Numbered from the stretch's first letter, positions 24,101 to 36,189 are shown. The stretch is 64,000 bases of DNA from Choanephora cucurbitarum (GCA_025331435.1 JAIWNI010000110.1:1-64000); one strand, 5' to 3'. Program-made: numbers and translations. Notes: generated by a model not told the origin, from the letters alone.

Positions 24101-24460
24101 ATTCTCCTTTTGAAGATAAAATGAATTGATCTAATTTGAATTTTTAGTTCAACAGTTGCCCAACTCTTTATTTCTTTATACCTTTTCTAATTCGCGTTCT
24201 AATTTAAAGAAGAAAGCAGCCTTTTGAGATTGAAGTAGTTTAGCTCGATCTTCTTCTAGGTCAATAGGTGGTAAGCCTAATGCTTTTAGACTGTCTGCTG
24301 GTGTATTCAGTAATGAACTTATAAACTTCTTTAGGCCTTTATAATCCAAGTAATAGGGACTCCATTCTGTAAATTGCTGGCTTTGGATTTGTTTACCAAA
24401 CTAATAAGTGATTTGAGTGAGAGTTTGCCACTAAGGAAAATTATAAGTTTTTACCTTCAT
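21115..24460 (-). CDS. PHO81: PHO81/NUC-2-type SPX-ankyrin-GDPD phosphate regulator
   Basis: Exons: 24455-24460 (six bases, ATG AAG), 24182-24400, 23957-24130, 21808-23907, 21523-21754, 21115-21470 (introns 49-54 bases), giving 1,028 residues. SPX domain at about 1-160: MKFGKQIQSQQF starts it, and KYVELNNEGFRKILKKWDKR is its basic end. Seven or so ankyrin repeats cover about 290-515. The C-terminal half is a glycerophosphodiester phosphodiesterase-like fold with VIQLTKDLVPVVFANWL and TSGEANSDPRYRSI. The family's catalytic HRG...EN residues are not seen, as in Pho81 and NUC-2, which inhibit the Pho80-Pho85 cyclin-CDK under phosphate starvation; Gde1-type enzymes keep them. A regulatory rather than enzymatic role is therefore likely. 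No signal peptide, so cytosolic or nuclear. Confidence 0.9.
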
Positions 24461-25687
24461 GAGTACTGTTTATAGAAAAAAAAAAGAAAGTAGATGAGTG
24501 AAAAACTTTTTTTTCCCTAACGATCTTTGCTTGCTATTAGCAAAGGGTTTTAAAAAAAAAAGGATAAAAAAAGGGGGTGAAAAAAAAGTGAGCTAAAAAA
24601 AAAGGGGGGGGGAACTACAAAGAGAATGAATAAGAAAGTCTATAAAAAAAAAAAAAAAAAAAGGGAAAGAAACAGAGAGAACACATAGGTTGATTGTGAC
24701 TGTAGGAAGCTTGTTGGCTGTTGCGTTCATTTTCTAGCCACTGCCAATCTTTAATAAAACACGCGCCCATATTCATTGGTTGAGAGATCACCTCGGAATC
24801 TATGATGAGGCAAGGTAATTTAAAGGGCAGCCAATGCGCTTGTTTAAAGGCTTTGTCTGCATTGTCAAAGAGAAATGATCAAATCAAAAGCCTTCATTTG
24901 ATAAGCATTTAGAAAGGAAGAGTGAGATGGAGAGAATGATCATGATTCTCTGCTTTAAGAGAGCTATTTCTAGAACGGAGCATGGCATCTCATCACATTC
25001 TAGGATTTACAAAATCATAGAGATATCAGTTTTGATGGAATTGCGGTAATTTAAGGATTTCATACACTGCCATTTTTGTTCTTTCCAATGACTAGCCAGT
25101 GAAATGGACAAGACTCTCTAAAAAAAAGGGTATTTGCTTCATTTGATAAACACGCTTTCAATAAAAAAAAACATGGATGACCACTAAAGAAAGAGAAGAA
25201 TGCTAAAGCACTTCTTTTTTTAAAAGGTGTCCTAATAGAGGAAACCTTATGTTCTCTCTCCAAATTATTATATTGTCTTGAGATAGTACTTGTTACACAG
25301 ATGGTCAAGGAGCTATGGTGGTGCAATTTAATCCACCATCTCAATAGAAAGGAAAAAAAGAAAGCGATATCCTCTTACTATACCTTCTAGAGAACAGGAC
25401 ATTAAGCTATGCTTTTTATTTAAGGAGAGTCTTGTTTTATCTTTAGCGAAACAAGTTCTTTATGATCTGAGTTTAAGTTGGAGCAACTTCTTGTGGGTCA
25501 CTGAACATGCCAAATAGGGCTATTCATTTCTAGAGTAGAAAAGAGATGAAATAAATGACATCTTTTCTGTAAATGAATCAGGAAAATAACCAATCACCAT
25601 CAAGATTAGACTTCATATCATTAAATAAAAAATTGAATTTTTATTTATTTATTTTTATGTTACATAGAAAAGGGGGGAATGTGGTGT
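24461..25687. other. Intergenic, homopolymer-rich near 24.5-24.66 kb
   Basis: Upstream region of the PHO81-type gene and downstream region of the chitin deacetylase gene. 24,470-24,665 is a series of A runs up to about 20 bases long, broken by G runs (up to nine). The rest is ordinary AT-rich sequence with no supported gene. No promoter element could be assigned with confidence. Confidence 0.6.
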
Positions 25688-27130
25688 TTAGAAGACAATA
25701 GCAGCAACAGCAGCAGCAGCTAAAGCCAAACCATTAGGAGTGATTTGGAAACCAGCAGAGGTAGCAGCTTGTTGCATAGCAGCGGCAGGAACAGAGGTAG
25801 CAGCAGTGTCAACAGTAACAGCAGCAGCAGCAGCAGCAGTAGAAGCAGCAGCAGCAGCAACAACACCGTTAGCAGTAGGCTTGAGGTCAGCACCAGTAAG
25901 ATCAATGTTGGTAGTACCAGCAGCATCACCAGAGGTAGTAGAAGTAGCGTTGGAAGCACCAGAAGTAGCATTACCAGCAGACTGGAGGTATTCATCAAAG
26001 GTGGGGAAAGTAATGCTGCTTTCTTGGTAAGGTTGAGTGATGTTCATACAGGTGGCAACATCAATCACATGCTTGTAGGCAGTTTGGACCTTGGGCAAGT
26101 ACTTCAAGGCAAGAGACATGGTGGTGTTGTCGATTTCGTGAGTCAAGGTGATTTGACCCTTGTTGGCGTAGGTACCGTTAGAACCCATTTCGATGTATTC
26201 TTCATAGGTCTTTTCAACTTCTTCAACAGTCTTGGAGCTACCGGCAGCCCAGTCATCAGTATCACGGTCCCAGATGACGGCAGTCAAGTTGAGTTGAGTG
26301 GCGATCCAACGAACACGGTCATCAACATCACCCATAGCAGGACGCCAGTGCAAGGGAGTAACACCAGTGACCATCTTGATAGCCTTTTGAGTGTAGTAGA
26401 GTTCAGCCAAAACTTCCTTGTTGCTCAAGGTAGTCATCAATTGGTGAGACCAGGTGTGATCAGCAATGTGGTGACCAGCCTTGACACCACGTTGAGCACC
26501 GTAGGGCCAGTCAACGACGTTGGAACCAATGTAGAACATGGAGGCCTTCAAGTTTTGTTCTTCCAAGTAGTCATAGAAAGCATTGTGAGAACAGTTAGGT
26601 CCGTCATCGTAAGTAAGACCCCAGGTTTCGGGTTCGTTACAGGTGTAGATATCGGCATTCACATCCTTGATCTTGGGGATAGTACAGGTAGAGGCAGACC
26701 ACCAACAGTCGGGATCCTTGGATTGGTCATAGCTAGACATGTCAATAGAACCATCAGACTTCAACTTACGAGGCTTGATGCTAGGAGCCTTGGTCCAGTC
26801 AATGGAGTTGTAGAGAGCAACGAATTCGGCGGTCTTGTCCATACCGTTGGAGGTAGCGGTCTCCCAGATATTAGGCCATTCCTTTTCGTTGAATTCAAAG
26901 TTGGTAGGGCTGTAGTAAGCACATTCGGCAACAGGGTCAGTGGAGGTAGTTTGACTGATGGCGGGGATAGTGATGTTGGTAGGGTCAACTTGCGACTTCC
27001 AGGACTTGTAGTAGTCTTGAGGCTTATCTAACTTGGAAGAGGTGGAGGTGGTGTTAGACTTCTTGGCAGCTTCAACGAAACTAGCAACTTGAAGAGCAGC
27101 AATGGCGACGGCAGAAACCTTAATGAACAT
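25688..27130 (-). CDS. Chitin deacetylase, secreted and probably GPI-anchored
   Basis: Intronless, 480 residues. The product removes acetyl groups from chitin to give chitosan, a main wall polymer of Mucorales. Residues 1-21 are a signal peptide (MFIKVSAVAIAALQVASFVEA minus one). The NodB (carbohydrate esterase 4) domain spans about 165-345. TYDDGP (D175, D176) supplies base and metal ligand, HTWSH (H225, H229) the other metal ligands, RPAMGDVDDR (R263) is motif 3, DTDDW motif 4, and LTHEID (H331) the catalytic acid. Motif 3 has Met where family members usually have Tyr or Trp. Many N-glycosylation sequons are present. The tail (about 385-480) is Ser/Thr/Ala-rich with an alanine run and a hydrophobic end typical of GPI signals. 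Synonymous codon use is strongly biased (GGT, ACC, TCC, AAG), suggesting high expression. Confidence 0.95.
   Translation of the reverse strand: MFIKVSAVAIAALQVASFVEAAKKSNTTSTSSKLDKPQDYYKSWKSQVDPTNITIPAISQTTSTDPVAECAYYSPTNFEFNEKEWPNIWETATSNGMDKTAEFVALYNSIDWTKAPSIKPRKLKSDGSIDMSSYDQSKDPDCWWSASTCTIPKIKDVNADIYTCNEPETWGLTYDDGPNCSHNAFYDYLEEQNLKASMFYIGSNVVDWPYGAQRGVKAGHHIADHTWSHQLMTTLSNKEVLAELYYTQKAIKMVTGVTPLHWRPAMGDVDDRVRWIATQLNLTAVIWDRDTDDWAAGSSKTVEEVEKTYEEYIEMGSNGTYANKGQITLTHEIDNTTMSLALKYLPKVQTAYKHVIDVATCMNITQPYQESSITFPTFDEYLQSAGNATSGASNATSTTSGDAAGTTNIDLTGADLKPTANGVVAAAAASTAAAAAAVTVDTAATSVPAAAMQQAATSAGFQITPNGLALAAAAVAAIVF
25695..25870 (-). repeat. Trinucleotide (GCT/GCA) tract encoding polyalanine
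   Basis: Runs of CAG/AGC on the plus strand (for example 25,820-25,865) encode alanine on the minus strand in the C-terminal tail of the chitin deacetylase. Such tracts change length easily, so tail length may vary between strains. Confidence 0.8.
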
Positions 27131-30100
27131 GTTTATAAGGATTGATTTATATTCTAATGAATGGAAAGGGGGGAAGATAAATAAGGTCTAAGTTGAAAAG
27201 AGAAATCTGTTCATGGATGACCTTACTTTATATATGCGTTTTTTTTTAGTGAAGCGGAACTGCTTTATAATTAGCTTCATAATTTACTTTGTACAACCTT
27301 AGACTGGTTATTATAACACCAAAAAGAAAATTTACCTTTTTCCGATAATCTCTCCAAATGAGGTATAGAGAACGAGGACACAAAAAAAAAAGAAACTCAA
27401 TTACCAGTTCTATCGTGTAATCATGACTTTGTAGGAAAACTATCTTGTTTGAAGTGTAGTGATCCATAATAATAATAGGTGTAAAATAAGGTGCAGTGTA
27501 GTGCTAGTAAAAGCCCAAACTATCGATCTTTTCAAAAAAGATAAAATGATAGGTTGTACAAGGAACATAAGTCTCTAGCCACATAGTGTATGCATTGTAG
27601 GAAGCGAAACTCCTGAAAGGAATAGTGCAGTAACAGAGTTGGATCCTAAAAAAAAAATATGAAAGGCTACTCCAAACGATCTTGGAGCAGGAGAAATCTG
27701 TTCAAAATGGATATTAGGTTGAAAGCACATGCCGTGCTGCATGCTTGTTTTAGAGCAATGCCTTTATATTCATTTTATCGTGCAACAAGCCCGCAGTCGT
27801 CTATTTTCTTTTCTTCGCTTTATTATGAATTTAATAGACAGAAATATGGCTACACAAGAAATCAGTTGCCATCAAAGCTCCTTGAACGTACATTTCCTTA
27901 TTTTGCTTGATCTCTTTTTATATCATACTGAAGCACATCAATCGTTAGAAGCGTATCTAATGTATTGCTTATTTCTTTTTTTTTTGTAGCTTTAACATAG
28001 ATGCTACAAAAAGGTAATGTTACGCTTTGTGATAGTTTCATATAATTTACCTATAAAAGAATCTTTTTTTTTATTTTTGACTAAAAATAGAAAAATAACT
28101 TGCTGTACCACACTGGATTTTTTTTTATACTCAACCCACACTAAAGAACAAAACCATTCATGAATTAAACACGATAGGCGAAGGAAATAAAGTGATTATT
28201 GAGTACCAGAAAAATAAAGCTATTCATTAAAATCGAGTGCCTACATTATGTGTTGAAGCTTTTAGAAGGTATTGTGTGTTTTGTTAGATGGATACCTGAA
28301 TAGCCTAGAATCAATTCTGAATGCAGTTGTACAACTATATAACGCACTATAATTATGAAGCGGACGTCTAACCATGTCATGTGTTGACAGTGATCGCCAA
28401 AAAGTTATCCAGAAAAAAAAAAGGTGTATGTGCGCTTATTTTATGCTTATATGGTATGGAAAGGTTCAATCCACTATCGGCTCTCTTCTTTTAATTCATG
28501 ACATTTAACATTGCTTTTCATTACCGCATTTGTTCAATTTGTAGATATGCTTTGTAACATCCAATTTCTTGAGTTCTTTTTAATACCTACACTATGCTCT
28601 CTTTCATCTCTGCTCATCGAAACTCAACCATATCGAGAAGACTTATATATCAAGATTAAATATAGTTCGTCTTGAACTAGACAACAGGAGAACACAACTC
28701 AACTTTATTGTCACTGGCCAAAAGGCATGGGCGGCTTAGTTAGAATGTCTAGCTTAAAACTTTAAATTTAAATCATTTATTTGTTCTAATTCCATCAAAC
28801 AATTGATTCGCTCTATTTTCGAAAATGTACCTTGTTTACTAGTCTTTTCTTTGTAAGGAACATATTCAAAAACATGAGCAAGGTTAAAGAGGAACATGGT
28901 AGCCTTAACGTAGTCTTTAAACAGTTCAACCTGGCGTTCTATCAATAGGATAAATAGTAGGTATAAACATCAAGTAAAACAATAAACTCTTGCAGCGAGA
29001 AACAAGACTGAGCTTTATTGGTTTAAAATAATAGTAAATACACAGCAACCATTGACGTAGTAGCTTTGGGGGGAATATACAAGGTAGTTTATGGCTTCGT
29101 ATCTATTTAGTTTTTCCCTCTCTCTCAAACAATCTATTGAATGGTAAGATTGAAGGTAAGTAGAATGACTTTTGAAGTATCCTAATTGCCTGTATAAAAT
29201 CTCAACCTTTACTACAACAAAGATTCCAAACTTGTACAAGCTACAAACAAAAGTTAGTTTTCTATGTATTAGCTGATCAAATGATGACCAAGGATAAGAA
29301 AAGGTAAGTTTTTTTTTTAAAATACGTAAAGGTGCAGCAGTCAATGACCACCTTATAAGGAAATCAAATGAAACCTCGTACTTCTCAAGAGGGTACTATG
29401 AATAAGAATTTTAGTTGTCCCTGATGTTTTGAGACATAAGCATCAGGGTAAAAAGTAAAAGCACGCAAGATGCAACGTTTTTTTTTTCTTGGTTCGTTTT
29501 GTTCTTAAATCATTTGAGCTAGCGATAGTGTAGCACACATCAGTTCAGTGAAATGCAAGATGCGCTAAATCCGAAACCGTGTGCTTTTCTTGTGGATAAA
29601 AAAAAAAGAATACTCGGATTTACAGCTTGTGTATGTTTCATTAGTGTGAATAGAAGGAAACAATAATTCTCAATATGATAATGTGGGTTTCCTGTCTGAC
29701 TTGTTTAAACAGTTCTTGTTCTATTTCTTACTTCAAGTCTGGTTCTCTCTATTGAATGAATCGATTTATTAGACTTGTCAATACAAGATGCTTATTGTTA
29801 AATTGTGCTGGGTCATAGACAATAAACTAAAAAAAAAATGTTCTTATTTCATTCAGTTTGAACAATCAATTTCAATCTACAGCAAAGCCAAACAAACAAG
29901 AACTGATCATAACAAGAGCAACATATGTACAAGATGAATCATAAAACATCACTGTAAAACAAAGGGAGATATTTTGTGTGAAAGCTTGTTTTACACAAGC
30001 AACCATTTTTCCAATGCCTCAAAGAAGACTAATCAAAAGTAATTTGTGTGCAATAAGAGAAATTTGTCATAAAGGCATTGTTTATACTTGATAGGCAGAT

Positions 30101-31958
30101 AGACAAAGTAAGCAAATGGTTCAACATTGAAAATAGCTTAAGAGACTATCGAATCAAAGTAAAAAAAAAAAAGTACTGCCTCAATATATATTTGTTTTGT
30201 ATGAATTGCTAACTTATTCATGTCGTAAAGGAGCAATCAAGTCAACCAGTAAATCAACTGTCGGTTGTTTCTCTTGGTAGGACTACAGAGATGCCTGATC
30301 AAATAGGATTTACTATCCAGTTGTTCTTCAAACAAGAAAAAGGATACATGATCATGATCAGTGAATTAAGGTGAAAATATGAAGCATCAAGAGCCAATGA
30401 AAACAAAGTCAATAAGGTGCCTGGATTGAGATTCATAAATTTGTATTTTCTGTTTTTCATAATACTCTCTAACTTTAAACTATGTCATCCTATTCTTAAT
30501 TCTCTATCGGCGATTCTCGATTTACTGTTATAGCTACTCGAATTAGATAAAATAGTATTGTTATTTTAATTGCTTTTGACAAAGTAGTATTCAACGAAGA
30601 AACAGATAGCATCGGCATGTCATATCTTCTTGTAATAGCATATAAGAATCAGACAAAGTTTTTCGTACAAAGACAAAGTTCATCAAGGATAGATTGTCGC
30701 GGTTTCTTTCCATTTTGCTTAAAATTACAGCGAGAATATTAGACTGACTATGAATGTAGTAAGGAGAAGTCTTGATAATCAATTTGAAAACCCCAATAGA
30801 TTACAAGTCAGTAGTTGTGCTCCAACCATTGAAAGAAAAATTGTTTTGAGTCCACGAAAGAAGCATTCCTACTAGTGTTGGTAGTGCGCTTCAAGTAAGC
30901 AATAGCTTTAATGCACAAAGTTATTGAAAGAAAACTACATTTTCATTGATCAGCCAGTCTCTTACTTCAAACTGAGTCGTATGGTTAGATACATCAAAGA
31001 AGCTCAAACCGTTATTGTTAAGCTCGAAAGTTAGTGATAGAGCATTGACTATCCTGGAAGGCGGTATGTTCCTAGGATATTATTGGTGGCAAGATCAGGA
31101 AGATAGTGTGAGCAAAACTCAAAAAAGAAAAGTACAGATGAGTCAAAGCACACGAGTATAGTAAGAACTGCTCTTAAACATTACTTGGATTCCGTCTCAA
31201 ATCAACTTGAATGTAGCTTGATGAACATGACCGTTTTAAAGATGATTGTTTTACCATGGATAATAATGTTAGATCAGGTAATAGAAACGGAGTCTTCTTT
31301 TTAGTTAATAATATGAACATTCATATCTTTAGTGCATTCTCCTGAGATCTATCCTATTGAACAATCTTAGTCCGTGGCTGTGGGTATAGATGGAAAGTGA
31401 AAGTGCCAAAGAAGGAAACTTTGTCTTCGGGCATAGTTGACAGCATATTTGGAAGATCTTCTGTGCATTCTGTCAACAATTTGACTTAAAGTTACGAAAA
31501 TGTTTCGATAAAGAACCTCTCCAAGTAAGCTACAGTTGATCAATCTGATCTAAGAAATTGCACAATCCTTATTATGTCAACATATCTTCAATGTCTTTAA
31601 AAGCGCTATCCGAATTTCTATTTCTTTATGGAATATGTTTCCGGTGATGGCGTATGTTGACAAAATAAATCAACTTCTGCATGTCCTATTTAAAATTCCG
31701 CAACTTTTTTCGTTAGTGTTTCAAACTAAGAAAGCACTGTACTACATCTTTCGTCTCTATTACGGCAGTCTGTCTGAATCTATAGTCCGCATAGGATTAA
31801 AAAAATCCAATGGAATTCTTCAATTATAAAAAGAGAAACATGTGTTTGTTCTTGACAATTCTCTCTCTCTCTCTCTTTTCTTTCCTTAGATATCTGAAAA
31901 GACAATCTCTGTTTATCTTTTTTTTTTCTCTCTCTCGAATTCTAAAAAAAACTGACTT
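27131..31958. other. 4.8-kb gap without a supported gene
   Basis: Apart from the TATA box near 27.23 kb, no complete gene can be supported. A minus-strand frame at 28754-28945 (with KDYVKATMFLFNLAHVFEYV and KIERINCLMELEQINDL) follows an acceptor-like CTATTGATAG and reads like a coding fragment. No partner exon was found upstream, so I treat it as a possible gene relic. Other frames are short and biased by T-rich composition. Confidence 0.5.
27226..27234 (-). promoter_or_regulatory. TATA box of the chitin deacetylase gene
   Basis: TATATAAAG on the minus strand, about 96 bases upstream of the ATG at 27130. The interval is pyrimidine-rich (CTCTTTTCAAC and CCCCCCTTTCC), which fits a strongly expressed fungal promoter with a CT-rich initiation zone. 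Assigned from sequence alone. Confidence 0.55.
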
Positions 31959-33287
31959 ATGGACACAGTATATCTTGACGCATCTGATTCACCTGAGCAG
32001 TTTATTGGGTTTAATATAGATAATAAAATGGCACCTTTTCCATGTAGAGAACAGGCGAAATACCATTTGGAAGCAACCTTGTCGTGGCCAACTCTTGTAG
32101 CACCTGAGAACCAGTCAAACTTTCAGCCACCACAACAGCATGATTTGATGCATACTTTGAATTCTACTGAGCTTGATATGTCAAGTCTTGTTGGTGTTGA
32201 CCAAACCTTGTGGCCAATATCTGGTCCTGATGCCAGCCAATTCAATGACACTTCATCACAGCAAGCAATCGCAAGTTCCTTGGATCCCTTGTTTTGGAAC
32301 ACTTCTCGGGGCATACACGTACCACCCACAATTAAAGAAGATTGGCCATTGAGTAACACTGTATTTATGCAACACCAACCCGTTACATATCAACATCAAT
32401 TTGTCTTACCACCTACACCGCCTGTTAGTTCGCCTAATACACATGTTAATAATCTTCTTCCATCTTCATTGTCATCATCATCTTCCACCTCCTCTGCTTC
32501 GTCGAACACTACGACACCTCTTTCCAATTGTAAGAGAAAGAGTGTGACTGAACTCGGGAGTACGCATCGCGAAATTACGCCTTCTACACCCATATCTAGT
32601 TCGCCAAACGGCAATTCATTGTCGCCACCACCACTTGTTAGCGTAATTCCTCAGAGTAAGTTGACTTCTTCCTCTTCCACGCCTACAATCAAAAGCCGTG
32701 GTCCTGGTCGCCGTAAATCTACCGATAGCCATCATACACCTACGCGCACATATCGTCGAAGAGCATCATCGCAACCTTCTGTTGCTTCAGTCGTATCTCT
32801 TTCTGCTCATGAACCTGTTGCTCGAATCATTGATGGCATTGAGCACATTACTTTTCTTTATTCACATGATCGCTTAGTAAAGGAGTACACTGTCCGTACC
32901 GATGTAGAAAATGTTTGTTTAGATCATATTCCGATTAGTTTTCGAGTTCAGAATGCTGTAAGTGAGGACCCTAAAAAAAGAAATACTTGAACTCCTTTTA
33001 CTTAATTCTGTTTGATTTAGATTTATCCAAGAGCTAATGTATCTAGAGAAGAGTATGATGGCAATCGCTGGGAATACGAGACTAGCTGCAACAAGCTAGG
33101 CTGGGAACTTTGTTGGCTTAATCAAGATCAACTTTGTGGTCGCCGTGGGCTTATTCAGCGTGCTGTTGATTCTTATCGCAATCGTCATGCCGAAATGCGC
33201 TCTAGACGTGTTACTCGTCAAGAAAAAGTAGCCAACGGTACACTTAGAAAGCGAAGGGCAAAAAAATCTCATTCTGCTTTATTGTAA
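31959..33287 (+). CDS. Putative nuclear regulator with a conserved C-terminal domain
   Basis: Two exons (31959-32957 and 33021-33287, intron 63 bases) give 421 residues. The first 300 residues are low-complexity, rich in Ser, Thr, Pro and Gln, with a basic KSRGPGRRKS patch resembling an AT-hook and RTYRRRASS nearby. The conserved part is about 285-410: EHITFLYSHDRLVKEYTVRT, then IYPRANVSREEYDGNRWEYE, KLGWELCWLN, GRRGLIQRAVDSYRNRH and RSRRVTRQEKVANG. I remember this arrangement from fungal proteins of unknown function annotated with a DUF (DUF8032, from memory). Composition suggests a nuclear, possibly DNA-binding or transcriptional protein; this is inference. Upstream sequence (31,855-31,945) is CT-rich, as in many fungal promoters. 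Confidence 0.8.
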
Positions 33288-36189
33288 ATTCTATCCTATG
33301 CCTCTTTTTTTTTTGTGTGTGTGTTTTTGTAAATTTCATTGCTTTTCTCTTCTCTTCTGCTCTCTCAATTCATGTAAATATTAAAGTTCTTTTTTGTTCT
33401 TTTTCTGTATCCTCTCTATCATGATCACTTTTTTGCGTCAGTGCGTGTGTCGGACAAAATTCAGAACACAGCAAATGCTCTTCGATTACAGCCTATTTAA
33501 CGTCATGGTAAGATGTAATTATTTTTCCGCACTTTATTGAAAGTGATGCTTATTGTAAATTATATATATATACATACACATCGTCTATTTGTTTGTACCC
33601 AAAAGCTGAGCTTCTAGAACACCAAAGAATTGGATAAGCGTACAGAGACTGATTTGATTAATTGGCCACAATACAATTGAGCATTATGCAATAAAATGTG
33701 ATACAAGCATTTAGAGTGAGTGCGTGGAGAGATAAGCACGTTGATGAAGTCATTTGTTTATATTTGACATTCTTACTTTCTTTTTCATTCAGCGCTTTAG
33801 GAACAGCTTTCCATTATTAAATCATAGAGAGAAAGACAAAGAGAGAGACGCATTTATTGCTTGAGATCAACTTTTTAATTTTTACGCTAGAAAAGCAGAG
33901 CTGAAGGTCACACAAACTGGTTTAGCCATATTCTAGAAAGAGGAGCTTACCTTAACTTATGCGTAACGCCAAATTCACAAAGTTTGAAACAAAAGACTAA
34001 CCAAACTACAACTTCTAATACAATATTAAATCATTCTGTACGATTGGAAATGGCTATCACTATTCGTCACTTGAGCGCTGATCGTGCTTTACATTAACAG
34101 GTGGTGAATAATTGCACCATTTTATGGTTTTTTTTTCATGTAGAAATGAGTTTAATATAAGATATGAAAATAAAGATTTTTAGGAAATTAATTATTGACC
34201 ATTGAAAGGATGTAGTACTTCCTGCTTTAGGGAAGCTGATTGTGCTGGTCAGCCAAGGGACAGAAAGACAATTATTTTTTAAAGAATCTGGTCTTCCCTT
34301 TCTTTCTCAAAAAAAATTTTTGTACTACATAAGAAGAAGAATCTTGACCTTATACATTTCGAATGCAAGGTAAAATATTCATATAATTGGTTATGCTATA
34401 AAGCACTTGTGTCTTTATTTTCGCAAGCAACATAGTTTTCAGAACGCTTCTATAATGATGTAAAATAACATGCTGTCTTGATCTAATGCCATCTTGTTGT
34501 CCTGACACATTGCTTACACACCAATTCATGGCTTAGATTTCGTAATTCAACGCTGGTTACAAATTTATAATGTTGTACATCAAGTCATCTAAAGGACACA
34601 AATGAGTAGAATTATTGAGTCAATTGTACATAAAAAGCCTTCTGTTTTTTAAATAAAAATTAAGCAATATACTGGCATACTTGATTGAGTTACTTTGTGG
34701 TTTGCCAACATGCTTTTAATTTATGCTATAGTCATCTAGACGCACTGAAGATTAGCACTTAAGTTTTGATTAAAGTTCCGCGCACCTAGGTTTTGCACCA
34801 AGGTTTTGTCAAATACCTACGTAGGCATTTGTCAGCCAATAAAATATGATGCTTTTTACTTCCTGACTTGATTTTTTTAATGCCATTTTTTTCTGGATGT
34901 TAAATTATGCAGCTATTTCTTATTCTATGAATTTTTGATTTATTAACACAAAAGCGAATGATCTTCTTTGGAATATTTTTTGCGGTTTGTAGAGCTTCAG
35001 GAGAAAGATCTTGAGCTTCTTGGCTTTGGTTTCTGATTAAGGTCTATGATATAGGAATGGCTTCTATAGAGTTGCAAGGCAATGAGACGAGCAACGAAAG
35101 GAGTAAAGAAGCTGTTTTGATGATTGGCAGCAATTGAAAGCTTAGTAGACCAAAGCATGTAAAGAAGTTTTATTGAAAATAAAACAAAAAGCAGCCAAAT
35201 TGGTTAAAAAAAAACATCAGGGTTGATGCTGCAGTTTAGAGAGACCTATGTTTCAAGACAAATCAAACAAACAAAGACAAAACGGCGCCCATTTTGTTCA
35301 ACTGGTGTCAGACAGCCTTCAAAAGCACAGCAAAATGCTAATTGCTTTTACCGGAAACTTCTAGCCATTTTTCAGATACTGACAAAGTTAAAGTTAAGCT
35401 CGATCATCATAAAGGCATGTATGACATCCTCACGATGCTCAAATGTATTACCAATGACTTCCCTTTCGCTTTAGTTGAGACATTCAGTCGTACGAGGGGT
35501 TTCTTTGTGCAAGCTGAAGGTAATATACAATTTTTGCAAGACATGTTTGTGAGTTCCATTGTTGTTTTTTGTATATCAATAGACAAGCAATTGCATTTAT
35601 GGAGAGTTTCTTTTTACAAAGAAGACGGTTTGTTTGACTTCTGAAGAAAGTCTTATATGGAGATTCTTCTAGACTCCGATGAAAAGATTATGTATCTTTC
35701 TCAACTGATACAATTCTAAGGTAATAAGCATCAGTGAAATACTGTATAACCTAAACGAACCTGAATATTGTGCTTGTTGGAGGATTCTGTGGATAACACT
35801 TACAGCCTTGAAAAGGAGTACCAAGCCAATAGTTCGGATTATATCTATAGCCCAGAAAATTGTACTCAGTTCAGTGATGTAGTAAACCCAGTCATCAAAT
35901 TGACTAAAGAACAAGATAGTGCTGGTTTGGGCAATCTTGCCCCAATGCTCGAGCCCCAGCATGATCAAGCATAACGTTTATAAGATTATCGAATCTTGTT
36001 GTTTGAATTTATGGCTTACATACTTTCCTTTCCAGAATAGAATCATGTAATGATGTTATTACTTTCATATTTGCATGAAAATATGGAATGTCGAGACTTT
36101 TTCCATTCAAATACCGCCATTTTCTAAAATTAAAAGCCAAGAGTCTTGAACTTTCTTCTCTTATTTTTTTCTTGTTATTGACGCCGAAT
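33288..36189. other. 2.9-kb gap with a decayed coding trace
   Basis: Nothing recognisable in 33,288-35,220, which is plain AT-rich sequence. Between 35,223 and 35,974 the plus strand carries three coding-like stretches in different frames: one with CSTGVRQPSKAQQNANCFYR, one with HHKGMYDILTMLKCITNDF and FALVETFSRTRGFFVQAEG, and one with SVDNTYSLEKEYQANSSDYI. They are separated by a frameshift and stops. No family was recognised; a dead gene copy is the likely explanation. Confidence 0.45.
35223..35974 (+). pseudogene. Possible decayed gene of unknown family
   Basis: Coding-like segments in shifting frames: 35223-35370, 35362-35550, and 35768-35974 ending GLGNLAPMLEPQHDQA then a stop. The middle segment ends at a donor-like TTTGTGAGT. 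Composition of the translations (mixed, hydrophilic, few low-complexity runs) differs from the flanking noise. No domain can be named. Could also be two exons of a poorly modelled real gene. Confidence 0.3.

Noticed and set aside
25745..27031. 428-residue open frame on the plus strand opposite the chitin deacetylase gene
   Set aside because: It is a shadow of the strongly biased codon use of the minus-strand gene; its translation is Ser/Gly/Val-rich with no domain, and the other strand encodes a complete enzyme.
29015..29344. 109-residue minus-strand frame
   Set aside because: Tyr/Leu/Ser-rich translation of AT-rich DNA with no motif, start context or neighbouring exon.
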